NCBI GenBank assembly: GCA_021234155.1
Contig: JAJEKV010000277.1
Span: forward strand, 1-64,000
Source of the DNA: Isoetes taiwanensis
Lineage: Eukaryota; Streptophyta; Lycopodiopsida; Isoetales; Isoetaceae
Direction of reading: 5' to 3'
DNA length: 64,000 nt
The notes beneath the pieces are model-generated. The model made no database searches. It had not been told where the DNA came from and saw only the letters and a list, made by a program, of their open reading frames with translations. Positions 45,574 to 56,692 of the stretch are shown piece by piece. How positions within the stretch are numbered: the first letter of the stretch is position 1; each line of letters begins with the position of its first letter. A program made the position numbers and the translations under genes.

Positions 45574-46312
45574 GCGTACGACACGCAGACATTATTTTAA
45601 CGTCTATGGGACACGATAGCGGGCCATGGAACGAGTCTATACATAGTGCAACTCTGTGTTGTCTCGAACTCGAGACATACATGTTCTAAGACTAGTGTGT
45701 TCTAGCACTAGTGTGATATGAAAAAGGGGAAATTAATGTCCATGCTCTATAAATGCATCACTTGAAATGCAATTATTGTATCTTGGTCTCCAATATAAAA
45801 CTTAGAAAACGGTACTTAATTTAGGTGCATCGAGTTTGTACGGTATAGTTGACATGAAAGGATTAACTTTTCTTTACCTACTTACACTTAATGTTTCAAT
45901 GGAAACCACAAATGTCAACTATATGAATTCACACACATATCATCTGTCTGATGTATTCACATTCCCAACTGCTCCTCTAGCCTAGGTCTTGTTTCCCTCT
46001 CCATCATTAATTGCATGTGTCAACTAGAGTTAACCCTTGGGTCAAAGATGGGGTTGGGGGACAATTTTGCTAGTCAAGCACCCACTATGCACCCCGGTGT
46101 TGAAAAACGTTATTTGTTTTTTTTAGCGGGGCTTCCTTGACCCCCCCATACAACATTTCTTGGACTTCTAGGCTATCCATGTTGCTTAACACGCCAACTA
46201 AAATTAACCTAACCATCGGATCCATTAATTTTTTCATCTAAGGCCTTGAAAATTAGATAATTCTCTGAAATCTCTTACGCAACCTCTACTTGATTTTTAC
46301 GTGAGTGAATAA
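45574..46312. other. Spacer upstream of the PPR gene
   Basis: No gene or RNA recognised. TCTAGCACTAGTGTG and CTAAGACTAGTGTG are a small direct repeat near 45690. Confidence 0.35.
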
Positions 46313-46425
46313 TTTTTGGGTTGCCCCTAGGGGGCAAACCCTTGTTTATGTGGTTTTAGCATATCCTAGGTATATGCTAGAATATCCTAAGATATCTTGG
46401 TGGATTGCTCCAAACCCCTATTTCT
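46313..46425 (+). repeat. Direct repeat shared with 51472-51572
   Basis: TTGGGTTGCCCCTAGGGGGC, then AAACCCTTGTTTATGTGG, CATATCCTAGGTATAT and CTCCAAACC. The same blocks in the same order and strand occur at 51473. Here it sits directly before the PPR gene. Confidence 0.75.
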
Positions 46426-48470
46426 GTAAACTCTCGGTCAAGCTGTTTCTTCCCTCTATTCAATTCCAAGCATTTTCGGTTCTGCGACTGCGTGATTGCA
46501 GAAGAACAAGAGGAATATTGCAGCCAAATTGAGCGTATCAAGCTTAGTGTCCGGACAACGAGCACGCGATTGAGACCAGCGACAATACGCTTGGCTTCTA
46601 GAAGGAAAATAAAAAAAGACTTGGACATAATGAAGCAACAAAAATCTGAAGGGAATATTAATGCATATGATTCCTTGTTGCGTCAACTGTGGCCACGACA
46701 AGCTGCTTTATTAGAAGGCGAGTTGTCCATGCCCACATCATCGAGAGATGGGCATCATCACGACATATTCTTAGGAAATCTTCTTATTCGGATGTATGGA
46801 AGATGTCTAAACCTAGATGATGCAAAGAATGTTTTTTATAATATACTGGCGGAATCAATTTTCATGGAACATTATGCTCACAACATATGGTCATCATCGT
46901 CATGTTGATGATGCTCTTAGATTGTATGGTATGATCGAAATCGAACTTGATGTCAAATATTTGTATCATGGAGCGTGATAATTTGCGGGTTCTCTTGGAA
47001 AATGGGCGGGGCGGAAAGTATTGAGGAGAAATGGCGGAACATATCACCCCGGACAAGGTAACCTTCCTCAATGTTCTCAGCGCATGTTCGGATCAACATT
47101 TTTGATGAGGGAAGCTTATCCATGCTCAAATTATTGGCGTTGACTTGCACTCAATAGTTTGTGTTGCAAATTGCCTTATCACCATGTATGGAAAATGTGG
47201 AAAAGTTGAAGAATCAGTAAGGATATTTGATTTGATAATTGAGAAGGATATAGTGTCTTTCGATTGCCATGATTGCGGCATGTGCAAGCAATGGAAGATC
47301 GAGGATGCATTACAATTAATCAAGCAAATAAGGGAAGAAGGATTAAGTCCAAATCCGGTTACCTTTGTTAGTGCTCTTGATGCATGTGGCAACCTAATTG
47401 ACTTAAAGGAAGGCAAGGCATTGCATAACCTCATCTCTCGAAAGTGGGCTTGAGCTAGACACCATTTTAGAGGCGGCTCTTGTAAATATGTATGGAAATA
47501 GTGGAAGTGTTGAAGATGCTCGGTTTGGCATTTGAAGCAACACCTAGCAAAGATGTGGTAGCACGGACGTCTATGATTGCGTATACCGAGAATGGGTGTG
47601 GTGAGGAGGCTTTCTCGATGTTTCAACAAATGATGAAGAATGGCGTTGTGCCAAACAAGGTTACTTTTATCAGGTGTTTAGAAGCTTGTACTAATGGGGG
47701 AGATGTCGAGGAAGGCAAAGAGATACATCGATACATTGTCGACATGGGTGTTGAATCGATATTGGAGTTGCAAATGCACTTCTAAACATGTACGGGGAGA
47801 TGTGGTAGTTTGAATGAAGCATGGGGCATTTTTTGACAAAATACACATGGAAGATTCAGGTCCTTGGAATACACTTATTTCGGATATGCACAACATGGCG
47901 GGGTAGGGATGGCCTTCTCTTATTTCAAAAATCTTTGGAAAAAGGATTGATGCACGATAAGTTCACTTTTGTTAGTTTTCTCTCGCATGTAGCCATCTTT
48001 GGTCTATTAGATGAGGGTAACCATTATTTTATTTCATTATGTCACATGAATTCTCTTACTCAAGCGTGGAACAATATGATTGCATGGTCGATCTCCTTGG
48101 ACGTGCGGCATTGCTTGGTCCAGTGCAGAAGACATGATTGATAGCATGCCATTTGACGATTACGTCATGCTATGGACATCCTTGCTCGGTGCATGCGAGG
48201 AAGGTACTCAAGCGTGGGAGTAGGTAAAGCGAGCTGCACAACATCTTATAAATGTGGATCACAGGAATCCCACACCTTATGTGTTCTTTGAAGAATATCC
48301 TTGCGGCGGTGGCGGCAATGAAGTGATGCGGCGAAGGTGAGGAAAGAAATGGAAGAACAACTGCTGCGTGTAAAAGCAAAATAGCGAGAATTGCGGATGT
48401 GGAAGTGGAAGAAAGATATGCACGACTATAGTTTGAAAGAGATAAATGGATTTCTTATTTGACCAAGTAT
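46405..48470 (+). pseudogene. PPR protein gene of the PLS/E type, frame-broken
   Basis: PPR proteins bind organellar RNA with one repeat per base; E-type members usually support C-to-U editing. The basic N-terminus resembles a transit peptide region and leads to INAYDSLLRQLWP, HDIFLGNLLIRMYGRCLNLD, then VANCLITMYGKCGKVEESV, SPNPVTFVSALDACGNLI, ALVNMYGNSGSVEDAR, GVVPNKVTFIRCLEACTNGG, GIFDKIHMEDSGPWNT, YDCMVDLLGRA and MPFDDYVMLWTSLLGA. It ends with an E motif, NILAAVAA..AAKVRKEMEE. No DYW domain is seen. There are at least eight single-base frame shifts, most beside a CG (for example TTTCGAT 47259, CTCGAA 47438, CTCGGTTT 47520, AATCGAT 47756, TACGGGGA 47790, TTTCGGA 47880). Either dead or poorly base-called. 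Confidence 0.8.
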
Positions 48471-48477
48471 TATATGG

Positions 48478-48993
48478 ATGCACCGATTAGTAAGTGAAAG
48501 AGAAAACATTTTGGTCCTTCTATTCCATGTCTTTTTTCTCGTAAAAAGCGGTGATATTGCAGGTCGATCGCGAGTGTCATTGTGTGGAGATTACGCAAAC
48601 AAGCGTGCCGCGGGTAATTTTGCTCTTTTCTTAAATTTCACACCCTTCATTTTTAGCATTTTTGTTGCTTTCTGGGGAATAGCTATGGATTCGTTTGGAC
48701 AAGAATGTAAGATACGTCCCCGCCTTTCACCGCTATCTCCCGCTATAAGCACCTTAAACTCAAACTGGTTCATCGAAGTAAATTGTGCGAGTTTCCAAGC
48801 TGTTAAGTGGTTTCTCAATCTTGTATCTAAAATTGCAACTTTCTACTTTTTCTATTTTGACTATGTGCACGGTGTGTGTTGGTGCTCCCCTTACAAAGCT
48901 TTCCATAAGCATGCCAAGGTCAAAACAATTGTGTTTGTAATATTTCTAAATCTTCATTTCTCCATGAGTTCCTTTGCTTTAGGAATAATTTAA
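48478..48993 (+). CDS. Unidentified 171-codon open frame
   Basis: An intact ATG-to-stop frame just after the PPR remnant. Rich in Phe and other hydrophobics with a possible membrane-like stretch (LFLNFTPFIFSIFVAFWG), but no known family. The sequence is T-rich, so a chance frame or 3' untranslated sequence is quite possible. Confidence 0.2.
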   Translation: MHRLVSERENILVLLFHVFFLVKSGDIAGRSRVSLCGDYANKRAAGNFALFLNFTPFIFSIFVAFWGIAMDSFGQECKIRPRLSPLSPAISTLNSNWFIEVNCASFQAVKWFLNLVSKIATFYFFYFDYVHGVCWCSPYKAFHKHAKVKTIVFVIFLNLHFSMSSFALGII

Positions 48994-49444
48994 TGTGCTT
49001 TGCTAACACTATATTTGTATAGTCAGCCAATTTCTTTATTACGGATCTTAGTAAGCGGACTAACATGGAGCATGGAGTTGAATGCATATGCATAAGGTCA
49101 AATAGTCATTAAATAATCGGATCTGCATGGTCCATATCGGATGTAGCTCAAATCAACAGGAGGTTATATGAATAAATGAGAGTTCCCGGACCTGAAGAGC
49201 CCAAGACAAGTAAATACTACCATTGTTGTGAATTTCGGGGGATATAAGAACAAACATCTTCTTTTTGGGATTCAGGGTCTAACAAAGGATTTGACATTGA
49301 GGGAAATATATGTTATGGCTTTTCCATTTCCGAGGTAGAATGTTTAGAGCATTTGTGGTTTTCATCAAAAATGTTATTTAGTGGCATTAATGATATTAAA
49401 GTGTGGCATAGAAGTAACCTCTAACTTTCTTTGGAAGTGGTCTA
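48994..49444. other. Spacer, no gene seen
   Basis: AT-rich, no repeat or coding signal recognised. Confidence 0.4.
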
Positions 49445-49459
49445 ATGACCTTTGATGTT
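49445..49459. repeat. Left target-site duplication of retro-insertion
   Basis: ATGACCTTTGATGTT, identical to 50656-50670. Confidence 0.85.
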
Positions 49460-50655
49460 TTTTTTTTTTTTTTTTTTTTTTTGAGAGCGGGGAAATTTTT
49501 TATTATATGAAATAAAAGTACATTGTTTTAGAAACACATAAAGGATTACTATAGGAGTAATTTCAACATCTTCGTCCTTTATGTGCACCAAACTTATTCT
49601 GCTCTATAAGCTGATATAAATTAAGCGCATAGAATCCTCCCATATGGTAACCAGAGTATATAGCCAAGATGATGCTAGGAAAGAAGGCTCCCGAAAAATC
49701 TTTCAATATCGAAGACTCACGAAACATAAGATCCAAAAAGTAATAAGAAGTGGAGGAAGTTATATGGTATTGCTTTCGATCTTTGAGCTCTGGATATATG
49801 TATAACTGCATCAGTATAGTATGAAATTCCAAGTATCTCGACATATCAGTATCGAGTGAACCTATTCCAAGCTTATCAGTACTTGGAATGGAAACCTGTA
49901 ATTTGGCTTATCAGTACCAAAATGTACACTCAAACATCAGTATTTGAGCGGCTATCCAAGCATGAATACTTGAGAAAGCACCAGGTTTTTTTGGAATTTA
50001 AATCAAGTATCAGCACTTGAAGAAATTTTACGCTTGTCTGTCATACAAGATTCTACCCAGTATTATGCATCATCCTTAATACTTCTAAAAATCACACAAG
50101 AAACCTTCTGATTTGAAAGAAAATTCTGATCAATCTTGGTAAACCTGAATCTTTCTGCTAGTAAGAAAGTACAGGAGAAGGAAATAGCAGCCTCATAGGA
50201 CAAAACCTCAAAACTAAGAATTTCGATGCTAAAACCAGAAGCAGCTTATCTTACCAGGTTAGCATCAGATCTACTCCACCTTATAGGCCAAGATTCGCCA
50301 TTTCGGTGTGCCTCTGCATAAAAGGAAAAGAATCTGCCTCCCCTGTCGGATTTGCTTGATTCTTCCCAATCCGGGACAGATAACATTATGCTTCGATGGA
50401 AGCAAAGAGAAGAAAAGCCACGTTAGTGGCATAACACAAAACCTGGAAGGATCCGCCACAAAGCTACTCCAAGGAAAAACATGAGTCAAATTGCAAGATT
50501 TCCTCCATAAGCCTGCCAATTCCTCTGCTAGCATCCGAAAACGTCCCTAGTAAGCTTCTAATTTGATGCGGCAGTGCCAGAAGGAGAGAGAGAGGGGCGG
50601 CCCTTCTCTCCCGGCCGCCCCTAGCATTGGCGCCAAGAAAACACATTTACTTTCC
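49460..50655 (-). mobile_element. Poly(A)-tailed retro-insertion, 1.2 kb, with 15-bp duplication
   Basis: A ~25-base T tract (poly(A) of a minus-strand transcript) starts at the left duplication. A perfect 15-bp direct repeat bounds the insertion. Length and variable-size duplication fit LINE-driven integration (target-primed reverse transcription). The 5' end (high coordinates) has a GGGCGGCC..GGCCGCCC hairpin and a short frame starting MCFLGANARGGRERR. The middle has repeated ATCAGTAYT(T/C)GA motifs near 49845-50010. I found no reverse transcriptase, so it may be a retrocopied transcript or a 5'-truncated element. Confidence 0.75.
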
Positions 50656-50670
50656 ATGACCTTTGATGTT
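50656..50670. repeat. Right target-site duplication of retro-insertion
   Basis: ATGACCTTTGATGTT, identical to 49445-49459. Confidence 0.85.
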
Positions 50671-51471
50671 GGTGTTTGAAAGGCCATAAAAGTGTGGTCA
50701 AGCACCATAAAACACCTCTAGTGAGAACTGTTTGGATTGCAAAAGGCATTGTATTGAGAAGGCATTTGCAACCATTAGTTTCTCAAGCAACATTTATTTG
50801 GCCACTAGCATCTTCTATAGCGGATAAATAAACAATAGCAAAGGTGGCTAGTTCTTGCCACGAGTCCTTCTTGCCACATTGATGTACATTAAACTATATT
50901 TTTGTCCGAAAGTGATGTTCCCATGGCCAAATTGATATTGTACATAAAACAAGTTCATTGCACTTTCTCCTCCTTTGGAACGAGATCATATCTCTTTCTT
51001 CCAAACAAGATAAAAAAAAAATATTAAAAAATGTCCTGAATTTAAATAAAAGCCTTGCGGTCAGACAAGTAAATAAATCATTTCTTTCATGGTGATTTAA
51101 CAAATAAATCACCATGTTTTTAACAATGCTTATTGATTGATGTGAATAAAAATATTCTTTTATCTTTATTAAGTTGAGGGAGGGATTCAATACTATAGTA
51201 GACAAATTATTAGTTAACCATAACCCAATCCAAAATACATGGGCTTATTTTTGGTACAGCATAGTACATATTGGCATTGTTGAATTTTTATTGGTATTGG
51301 TTTGAGGTACAAATTTTAGTTGTTTAAGGCTTGAGCAAGTTGAGTTTTGCACGGGGCTTTTTTTTTTTTTTGTTGCAAGATTTGTAATTGGAAGTGTTCT
51401 TGGAATGGTGGACATTTTGCTTTGTTCTAACTAAGTCTTGAAATTTGTTGTTTGACCTATATCTTTTTTTT
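50671..51471. other. Spacer, no gene seen
   Basis: AT-rich with poly(T) near 51359. No coding signal recognised. Confidence 0.4.
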
Positions 51472-51811
51472 TTGGGTTGACCCTAGGGGCAAACCCTTGC
51501 TCATGTGGGTTTTAGGCATATCCTAAGTATATCTTTGGAATATGCCTAGGATATGCCGAAAACTTCTCCAAACCTAAGATTCCACAGAATCGGCGGTCAC
51601 CCGGCGTTCTTTGGCGGTAGGTGTGGAAACAAACTACTTAGGCACCACCCTTGTTTAGAACAGCAAACCCGGCATGCATCCATCGGCTGCGGCACAACAG
51701 TACGAGACATTGATGGATTGTGTTAAGCCGGATGGTTTGAGCAAGAAACGCCAGATTTGCAACAAACAGAGCGCGAGAAGAAAGATTAAGGCGGGAACTA
51801 AGATTTGATTG
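51472..51811 (+). pseudogene. Second copy of the PPR-upstream repeat, with a possible coding start
   Basis: 51473-51572 repeats the segment found before the PPR gene (CCCTAGGGGCAAACCCTTGC, CATATCCTAAGTATAT). Downstream a plus-strand frame reads MHPSAAAQQYETLMDCVKPD, then RRKIKAGTKI, and is cut by the copia insertion. It may be the 5' part of a paralogous gene disrupted by the retrotransposon, but no PPR motif is visible. Confidence 0.35.
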
Positions 51812-51816
51812 CAAAA
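51812..51816. repeat. Target-site duplication of copia element (left)
   Basis: CAAAA, identical to 57295-57299; 5 bp is the copia norm. Confidence 0.8.
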
Positions 51817-52490
51817 TGTTAAAATTGATACCAACAAAAATATCTACGTGCTTTCAGAAGTATAAAATGCAAGAACAAAATTTTCTACAGACCAGAACGT
51901 TGAGCTATGCTCCTTCTTTCAAACAAATCTTCTGATGTATTCAACACCAGCAAACACTTCAAGACTACTCTTAGCTGGCCGAAATTCAACCGCGGGACTT
52001 AACAACTGCGGAACTGCGGTCGGATCCAACCTTTCCGGAATCTAAATTCCGTTCCAACACAGCAACAAATTCAGAGACAAATTGCAATAGCACAAGCTAA
52101 TCTGGAAATCCAGAGACAAATTGAAACAGCACAAGGTAATTCGAAAACAACCTGTAAGAGCAATTCTACCTCAACCGATATCAGGCAAATCCGATCTTCC
52201 TCAAATCGTGTCTTCTTCCCTTGCCGATCTGCATCAGTTCATGTCTCCATGCACTCATTTCCTAGTTCGGTGGTATTTTATTGCATTCTTTGAAATCACT
52301 GTGCAATAAATCCATCCGCCCGCTATATCTACGATAAACTGCGGTCCACGCATTGAATCGTTCTCTCCTGTTTGTTTTTTTTTTTTAATTTTGCCTTTGC
52401 CACCGACTTTGTGTGTACGTGCCTTCTTAATTTTGCAACACCAATATATGCAATATGCAAAATGCCAATATATGGCATGATAATATAACA
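51817..52490 (-). repeat. 3' LTR of copia element
   Basis: In plus orientation it begins TGTTAAAATTGATACC and ends GCATGATAATATAACA. 674 bp; contains an insertion (about 52360-52430, T-rich) absent from the other LTR. Confidence 0.9.
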
Positions 52491-52519
52491 ATTCCCCTTC
52501 ATGCCATTATTGTTATTGT

Positions 52520-53362
52520 ATTCCAAGCAATTTTTTGTATATATCAAGCTTTTTCTCTGTCATTGCCTTGGTGAATATATCTGTAGCTTGATGTGAAGTT
52601 TCTACATCTTGCATTACTATTACATTTTAGCAATAAGATCTCTTATAAAATGCATATGCAATTCAATATGTTTTGTCCTTTCATGATGTCATAGGGTTCT
52701 TTGCTATAGCAATACAACTTCAATTTGTCGGTTAGGAGTGTAGTAGGATCACTTTGTGGTATACCTATCTCAATCAATAGCCTTCTAACCTGAGACAATT
52801 TCTTTGTACTTGAGAGGCGATCTTCGAGTATTCTGCTTCAGTGAGATGACATTGCCAACGATGATTGTTTTTGCTCCTCCATGAAATTATACCCCGCTAG
52901 AATTAAGGCATAACCGGATGTGGACCTTCTTGCATCTAGATCACTGCCCAATCCGTGATCCGAGTATGCAAATAGGGTCAAGTTGTCCGAACAAAAGGTA
53001 ATTCCTTGATCTTTAGTGCCTTTTAAGTATCTTAAAATCCTTTTAGCGGCTACCCAATGTCCTCTGCCGGGATTATTATTGTACCTACTCAATAGGTTTA
53101 CTGCAAAAGAGATGTCTGGTCGAGTACTATTAGCTACATAAAGTAGGCATCCTATAAGCTCTGTAAGGTATACTTTTCATTTCTTCCTTCTCATGTTAGA
53201 TGATGGACTTAACTTCCTTGAAATTTTATATCCTGCTGCAAGAGGAGAATTTGCTGGATTTGCATTTTCAAGCCTAAACCTTTTTAGCATATTCTCTATA
53301 TTTCTTGTCTGTGTCAGTTTAAGCATCCTATTTTCCTTATCTCTGCTCATTTCAATACCCAA
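52520..53362 (-). pseudogene. Copia RNase H and end of pol
   Basis: GIEMSRDKENRMLKLTQTRN (53177-53362), then WVAAKRILRYLKGTKDQGIT, LFAYSDHGLGSDLDARRSTS and SSLAMSSH (52838-53092). A frame-shifted tail follows with EAEYSKIAS, DIFTKAMTEKKL and LLGIQ near 52510-52560. YSD and the D of GSD are two RNase H acidic residues. The order is that of plant copia pol C-termini. Confidence 0.85.
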
Positions 53363-53446
53363 AAAGCTGTTTCAATTCTCCAAGAGATCATCATTTTGAA
53401 TTTTTTGCTTCAAAATTTCTTTGCAATTATCTAGACAAAGTGCATA

Positions 53447-53954
53447 CTATTTTTTGCCATTATACAAATCATCCACATACAAAGCTATAATGCAAAAATT
53501 CCCTTCATTCCTAAGCATATATAAGTTTCCATCATTCTCAAGTTTCTCAAACCCTTGCTCCCTTAGATATTCATCTATACATTTATTCCATTCTCTAGGT
53601 GCTTGTTTTAAACCATAGACTGCACGATGCAATTTCCATACCATATTATCTCCCTCCTCAAATCCTGGTGCTTGTTTCATGTATATTTCTTCTTGCAAGC
53701 TTGCATTCAAGAATGCAGTTTTTACATCCATATGATGTACCTCAAGCTTCATGGCATTGGCTAAAAGCTAGCACAAGTCTTATACTTGTTAATTTGACTA
53801 TGGGAGAGTATGTTTCTTCGTAATCAATTCCTTTCTTTTGAGAGAATCCCTGTGCGACTAATCTTGCTTTGAATTTTTTTGACCCATCACTGTTTGTTTT
53901 TACTCTATAGATCCATTTATTACCGACCACATTTTTCCCTGTTGGATATTTCAC
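53447..53954 (-). pseudogene. Copia reverse transcriptase
   Basis: NVVGNKWIYRVKTNSDG, KARLVAQGFSQKKGIDYEET and YSPIVKLTSIR (53742-53954), then MDVKTAFLNASLQEEIYMKQ, VYGLKQAPREWNKCIDEYLR and the catalytic YVDD motif at ALYVDDLYN (53447-53752). Two frames that join near 53745. The second catalytic Asp pair is present. Confidence 0.9.
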
Positions 53955-53959
53955 TAGCT

Positions 53960-54738
53960 CATATGTTCTGTATCTTTAAATGAGTCAATTTCTTCTTGCA
54001 TTGCTTTTACCCATTCGTGAACCTTTTCTCGAATCAAGAACTTCTTCAAGGGATCTAAGAGTCTCAGGTTCAAACACAGCCATCAAGGAAGGATATCTAC
54101 TTGGTTGACTTCCTATTCTCCTAGATTTTCCTGTACCATATCTACCAAACATTTCTGGATTATAGTCTATACCTGTGTCCTTTAGCTTTTCCACTTGGAC
54201 TTTCTTTTCGTTGTCTTCTTTCACTGCGGGCATAGGCATAGGCACGATACCTTCACCTTCCCCCCATTGGTATCTTCGCTTTCCTCCTCATCCTGTTTCT
54301 ATCATCATCGAGTCAAAGTCAGGTTGCAATAATAGACTTATTGGAGTTATGATCATTGACCTCCATTTTTGGATGTTCTATCTCATGTCTATCTTTATAG
54401 AACTTGTTTTCATCAAACATAACATCTCTCACGACAATTATTTTCTTTGTGTCGGGGCATGAACACTCTATAACCTTTTGATTCCTCATCATAACCTACT
54501 AGGAAACCAACCGCTCTATCGCCTAGCTTATGTCTTGTTTCTTTAGGAACATGAACATATGTCAAGCAACCATAAGCTTTAAAGAAATCATCTGGCGAGT
54601 TAGTTTACCATTTGACCACAGTTCTTGGTACATTACCATTTAGGCCTTTCATCGGTAGCCTATTTTGTATAAAAAATCTTTGCTTTGTTGCTTCTTCCCA
54701 AAGATAATTTGGCAAACCTGCAAACTTAATCATTGACC
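53960..54738 (-). pseudogene. Copia integrase C-terminal linker region
   Basis: Low-conservation linker between integrase and reverse transcriptase. 53985-54245 includes KEDNEKKVQVEKLKDTG and SLEEVLDSR. The sequence near 54470-54700 encodes, in broken frames, pieces such as LPNYLWEEATKQ and FLVGYDEES that are typical of copia integrase. Confidence 0.6.
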
Positions 54739-54739
54739 T

Positions 54740-55367
54740 TCAAACATCTAGAATCGTTTCGGTTTTTCCTTTACGCAACACCATTTTGTTGAGGTGAATA
54801 CCTACATGTGAGCTGTCTTTTAATTCCATGTTTGCAACAAAAATATCTAAATATTCTCGAAGATATTCTCCACCTCTATCGGACTGATGCATTTTAAGTT
54901 TACTACTGTTTTGCCTTTCCATCTCACTTACATATAGCTTAAATGCATCTATAGCTTTATCTTTAGAAGACAATAGATAACACTTACCCATTCTCTTTGA
55001 AATCATCAATAAAAAGATATATAATATCTTTTTACATTCTCCCTTGTATATTTAATGGTCCGCAAAGATCCGTGTGCACAAGATCAAGAGGTCCTTTTGC
55101 TCTTTTCATTGCTTTGCTAAAGGGCAACCTGGTTAATTTGCCTAACACACATCCTGGACAAATGAATCTTTCATCTACATCATTCTTTCCATCAATCAAA
55201 CCTTTCCTTATCATATATCTAATATTATTCATATGTGTATGCGCAAGTCTATTATGCCAAACTGACGTTGAAGTGACCGCTAACATATTTATGCTTTGCT
55301 TCTCTTTATTTGAAAACTGAAAAAGATTACCAACACGTTTTGCAAAAAACCTTAACTCATCATCCAT
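54740..55367 (-). pseudogene. Copia integrase (zinc-binding and DDE core)
   Basis: WHNRLAHTHMNNIRYM..FICPGCVLGKL is the GAG-pre-integrase HHCC zinc module. LDLVHTDLCGPL holds the first catalytic Asp, and KMHQSDRGGEYLREYL the second. The Glu region (NGVAERKN in relatives) is degraded to HLNKMVLRKGKTETILDV by a frame shift. Confidence 0.85.
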
Positions 55368-55436
55368 AAATACCTTACACCCTCCTTTGTTAAACAGTAG
55401 CTCATATCCAAGATCAACTAGTTGACATAACCGATA

Positions 55437-56054
55437 TCAGATTTTTATACAATCCGGAACGCACAAGACATTAGCAATATCTACACCATTTCCTTGCAAA
55501 TCAAATAGTTGCAAACATCCCTTTCCGGTCACCTCCTGCAAATGTCCATTTCCTATTTGTGCATGACTTAAATGTTTACTAGAGCAAACACCACTCGGAA
55601 GATCGTAAGTTTCTCTTGATCGTTCGGCTCCACTATCAACTATAAATACATCAGTCTCATCATTAGAAAAGCATTCATTGATCTCACAAGTTGATAAGAT
55701 AAATGGTTTTACCTCTTGATCATCTTGTTCTTTCGCGATTCTGCTTTCGGCATCCACCTCTTGAGTTATATTAACTCTTGATGTTCTTCTTCCCCTTCCC
55801 CTTGATGAGCTACCTCTTCCCCTTGACACATAGCCCCCTCTTTCAGCTCTGCCTCTCCCTTTATTATAGTTCTTGGGGCTAGAACATGTAGTGGAGATGT
55901 GCCCTAATCCTCCACAATTATAACAAGACATTTCCTTTAATTTTGGACAATTGATTTTTAAATGTCCCATTTCATGACAATAGTAACATGGACCTATAGT
56001 TTTTTCTGAATAATCCTTTTTAACCACATTACTTTTTGCTTTTCCAGTAAACAA
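55437..56054 (-). pseudogene. Copia gag zinc knuckles and protease
   Basis: Two CCHC knuckles, CYYCHEMGHLKINC and CYNCGGLGHISTTC, bind RNA in the nucleocapsid. A Gly/Arg-rich tract follows, then the aspartic protease site VFIVDSGA and ANVLCVPD. The longest intact frame of the element (205 codons). Confidence 0.9.
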
Positions 56055-56083
56055 TACTTCAGAACTCTCTTCTTCCTCATCAA

Positions 56084-56592
56084 CTATTTTTCTTTGCTCA
56101 AGTTAAAGTCCTTACCGGCCTTTTCTGCGTCATCACGATCTTTAGTTGTGCTTCTGATTAAAGTAGACAATACATCATACCTTGAAAATGCACGTGATAT
56201 GGCTAACACTTGAAATTCATCACTTAGCCTAGCCCCGGCCGCATCTAGATCAGCAAAAATATTGTCTAATTTGGCAAAAAACTCTGTGATATTTTCTCCT
56301 TCCACATATTTTAGTTGTCTCAATTCCTTATCTAGCACATCTAATTGTGATGACGATTTTCTTTCATATTTACTAATGAGATAAGACCACATTTGTTGAG
56401 GATCCATACCACGCATCTAATTTTATTTTCAGAATAAGTACTGCTAGCACTAGTGGCTTCTGTCTTGCTCTCACCTTCACTAATTTTCATTTTGCCCAGC
56501 TTTGACAATATATCCTTCAACTCCCTTACCGGAGGCTGCACAATATCCATCAACCCTTGACATTTAACACTTCTTGTATCTTCTCTTTCCAT
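56084..56592 (-). pseudogene. Copia gag capsid region
   Basis: MRGMDPQQMWSYLISKYERK, then LDVLDKELRQLKYVEGENIT and LSDEFQVLAISRAF match the copia-type gag polypeptide (UBN2-like). A second frame (56341-56592) holds the N-terminal part with a METhionine start at 56592 and PPVRELKDILSKLGK. Confidence 0.8.
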
Positions 56593-56673
56593 ACCTGAAA
56601 TCCCGAACCGCTTGTATAAGTATCTATTGCATTAAGCAATGTGGCTCCAAATCACGGTTGCCATGATTCTTGA

Positions 56674-56692
56674 TGGGTGGCTCGATACCCTT
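56674..56692 (-). promoter_or_regulatory. Primer-binding site of the copia element
   Basis: Directly inside the 5' LTR the minus strand reads AAGGGTATCGAGCCACCC, matching TGGTATCAGAGCCA (initiator-Met tRNA) except for one missing A and the first bases. The missing A falls at a CAG site, a pattern seen elsewhere in this window. Confidence 0.6.

Noticed and set aside
45348-45689. Repeat proteins RQTDRQTD / CLSVCLSV
   Set aside because: Translation of the (GACA)n microsatellite.
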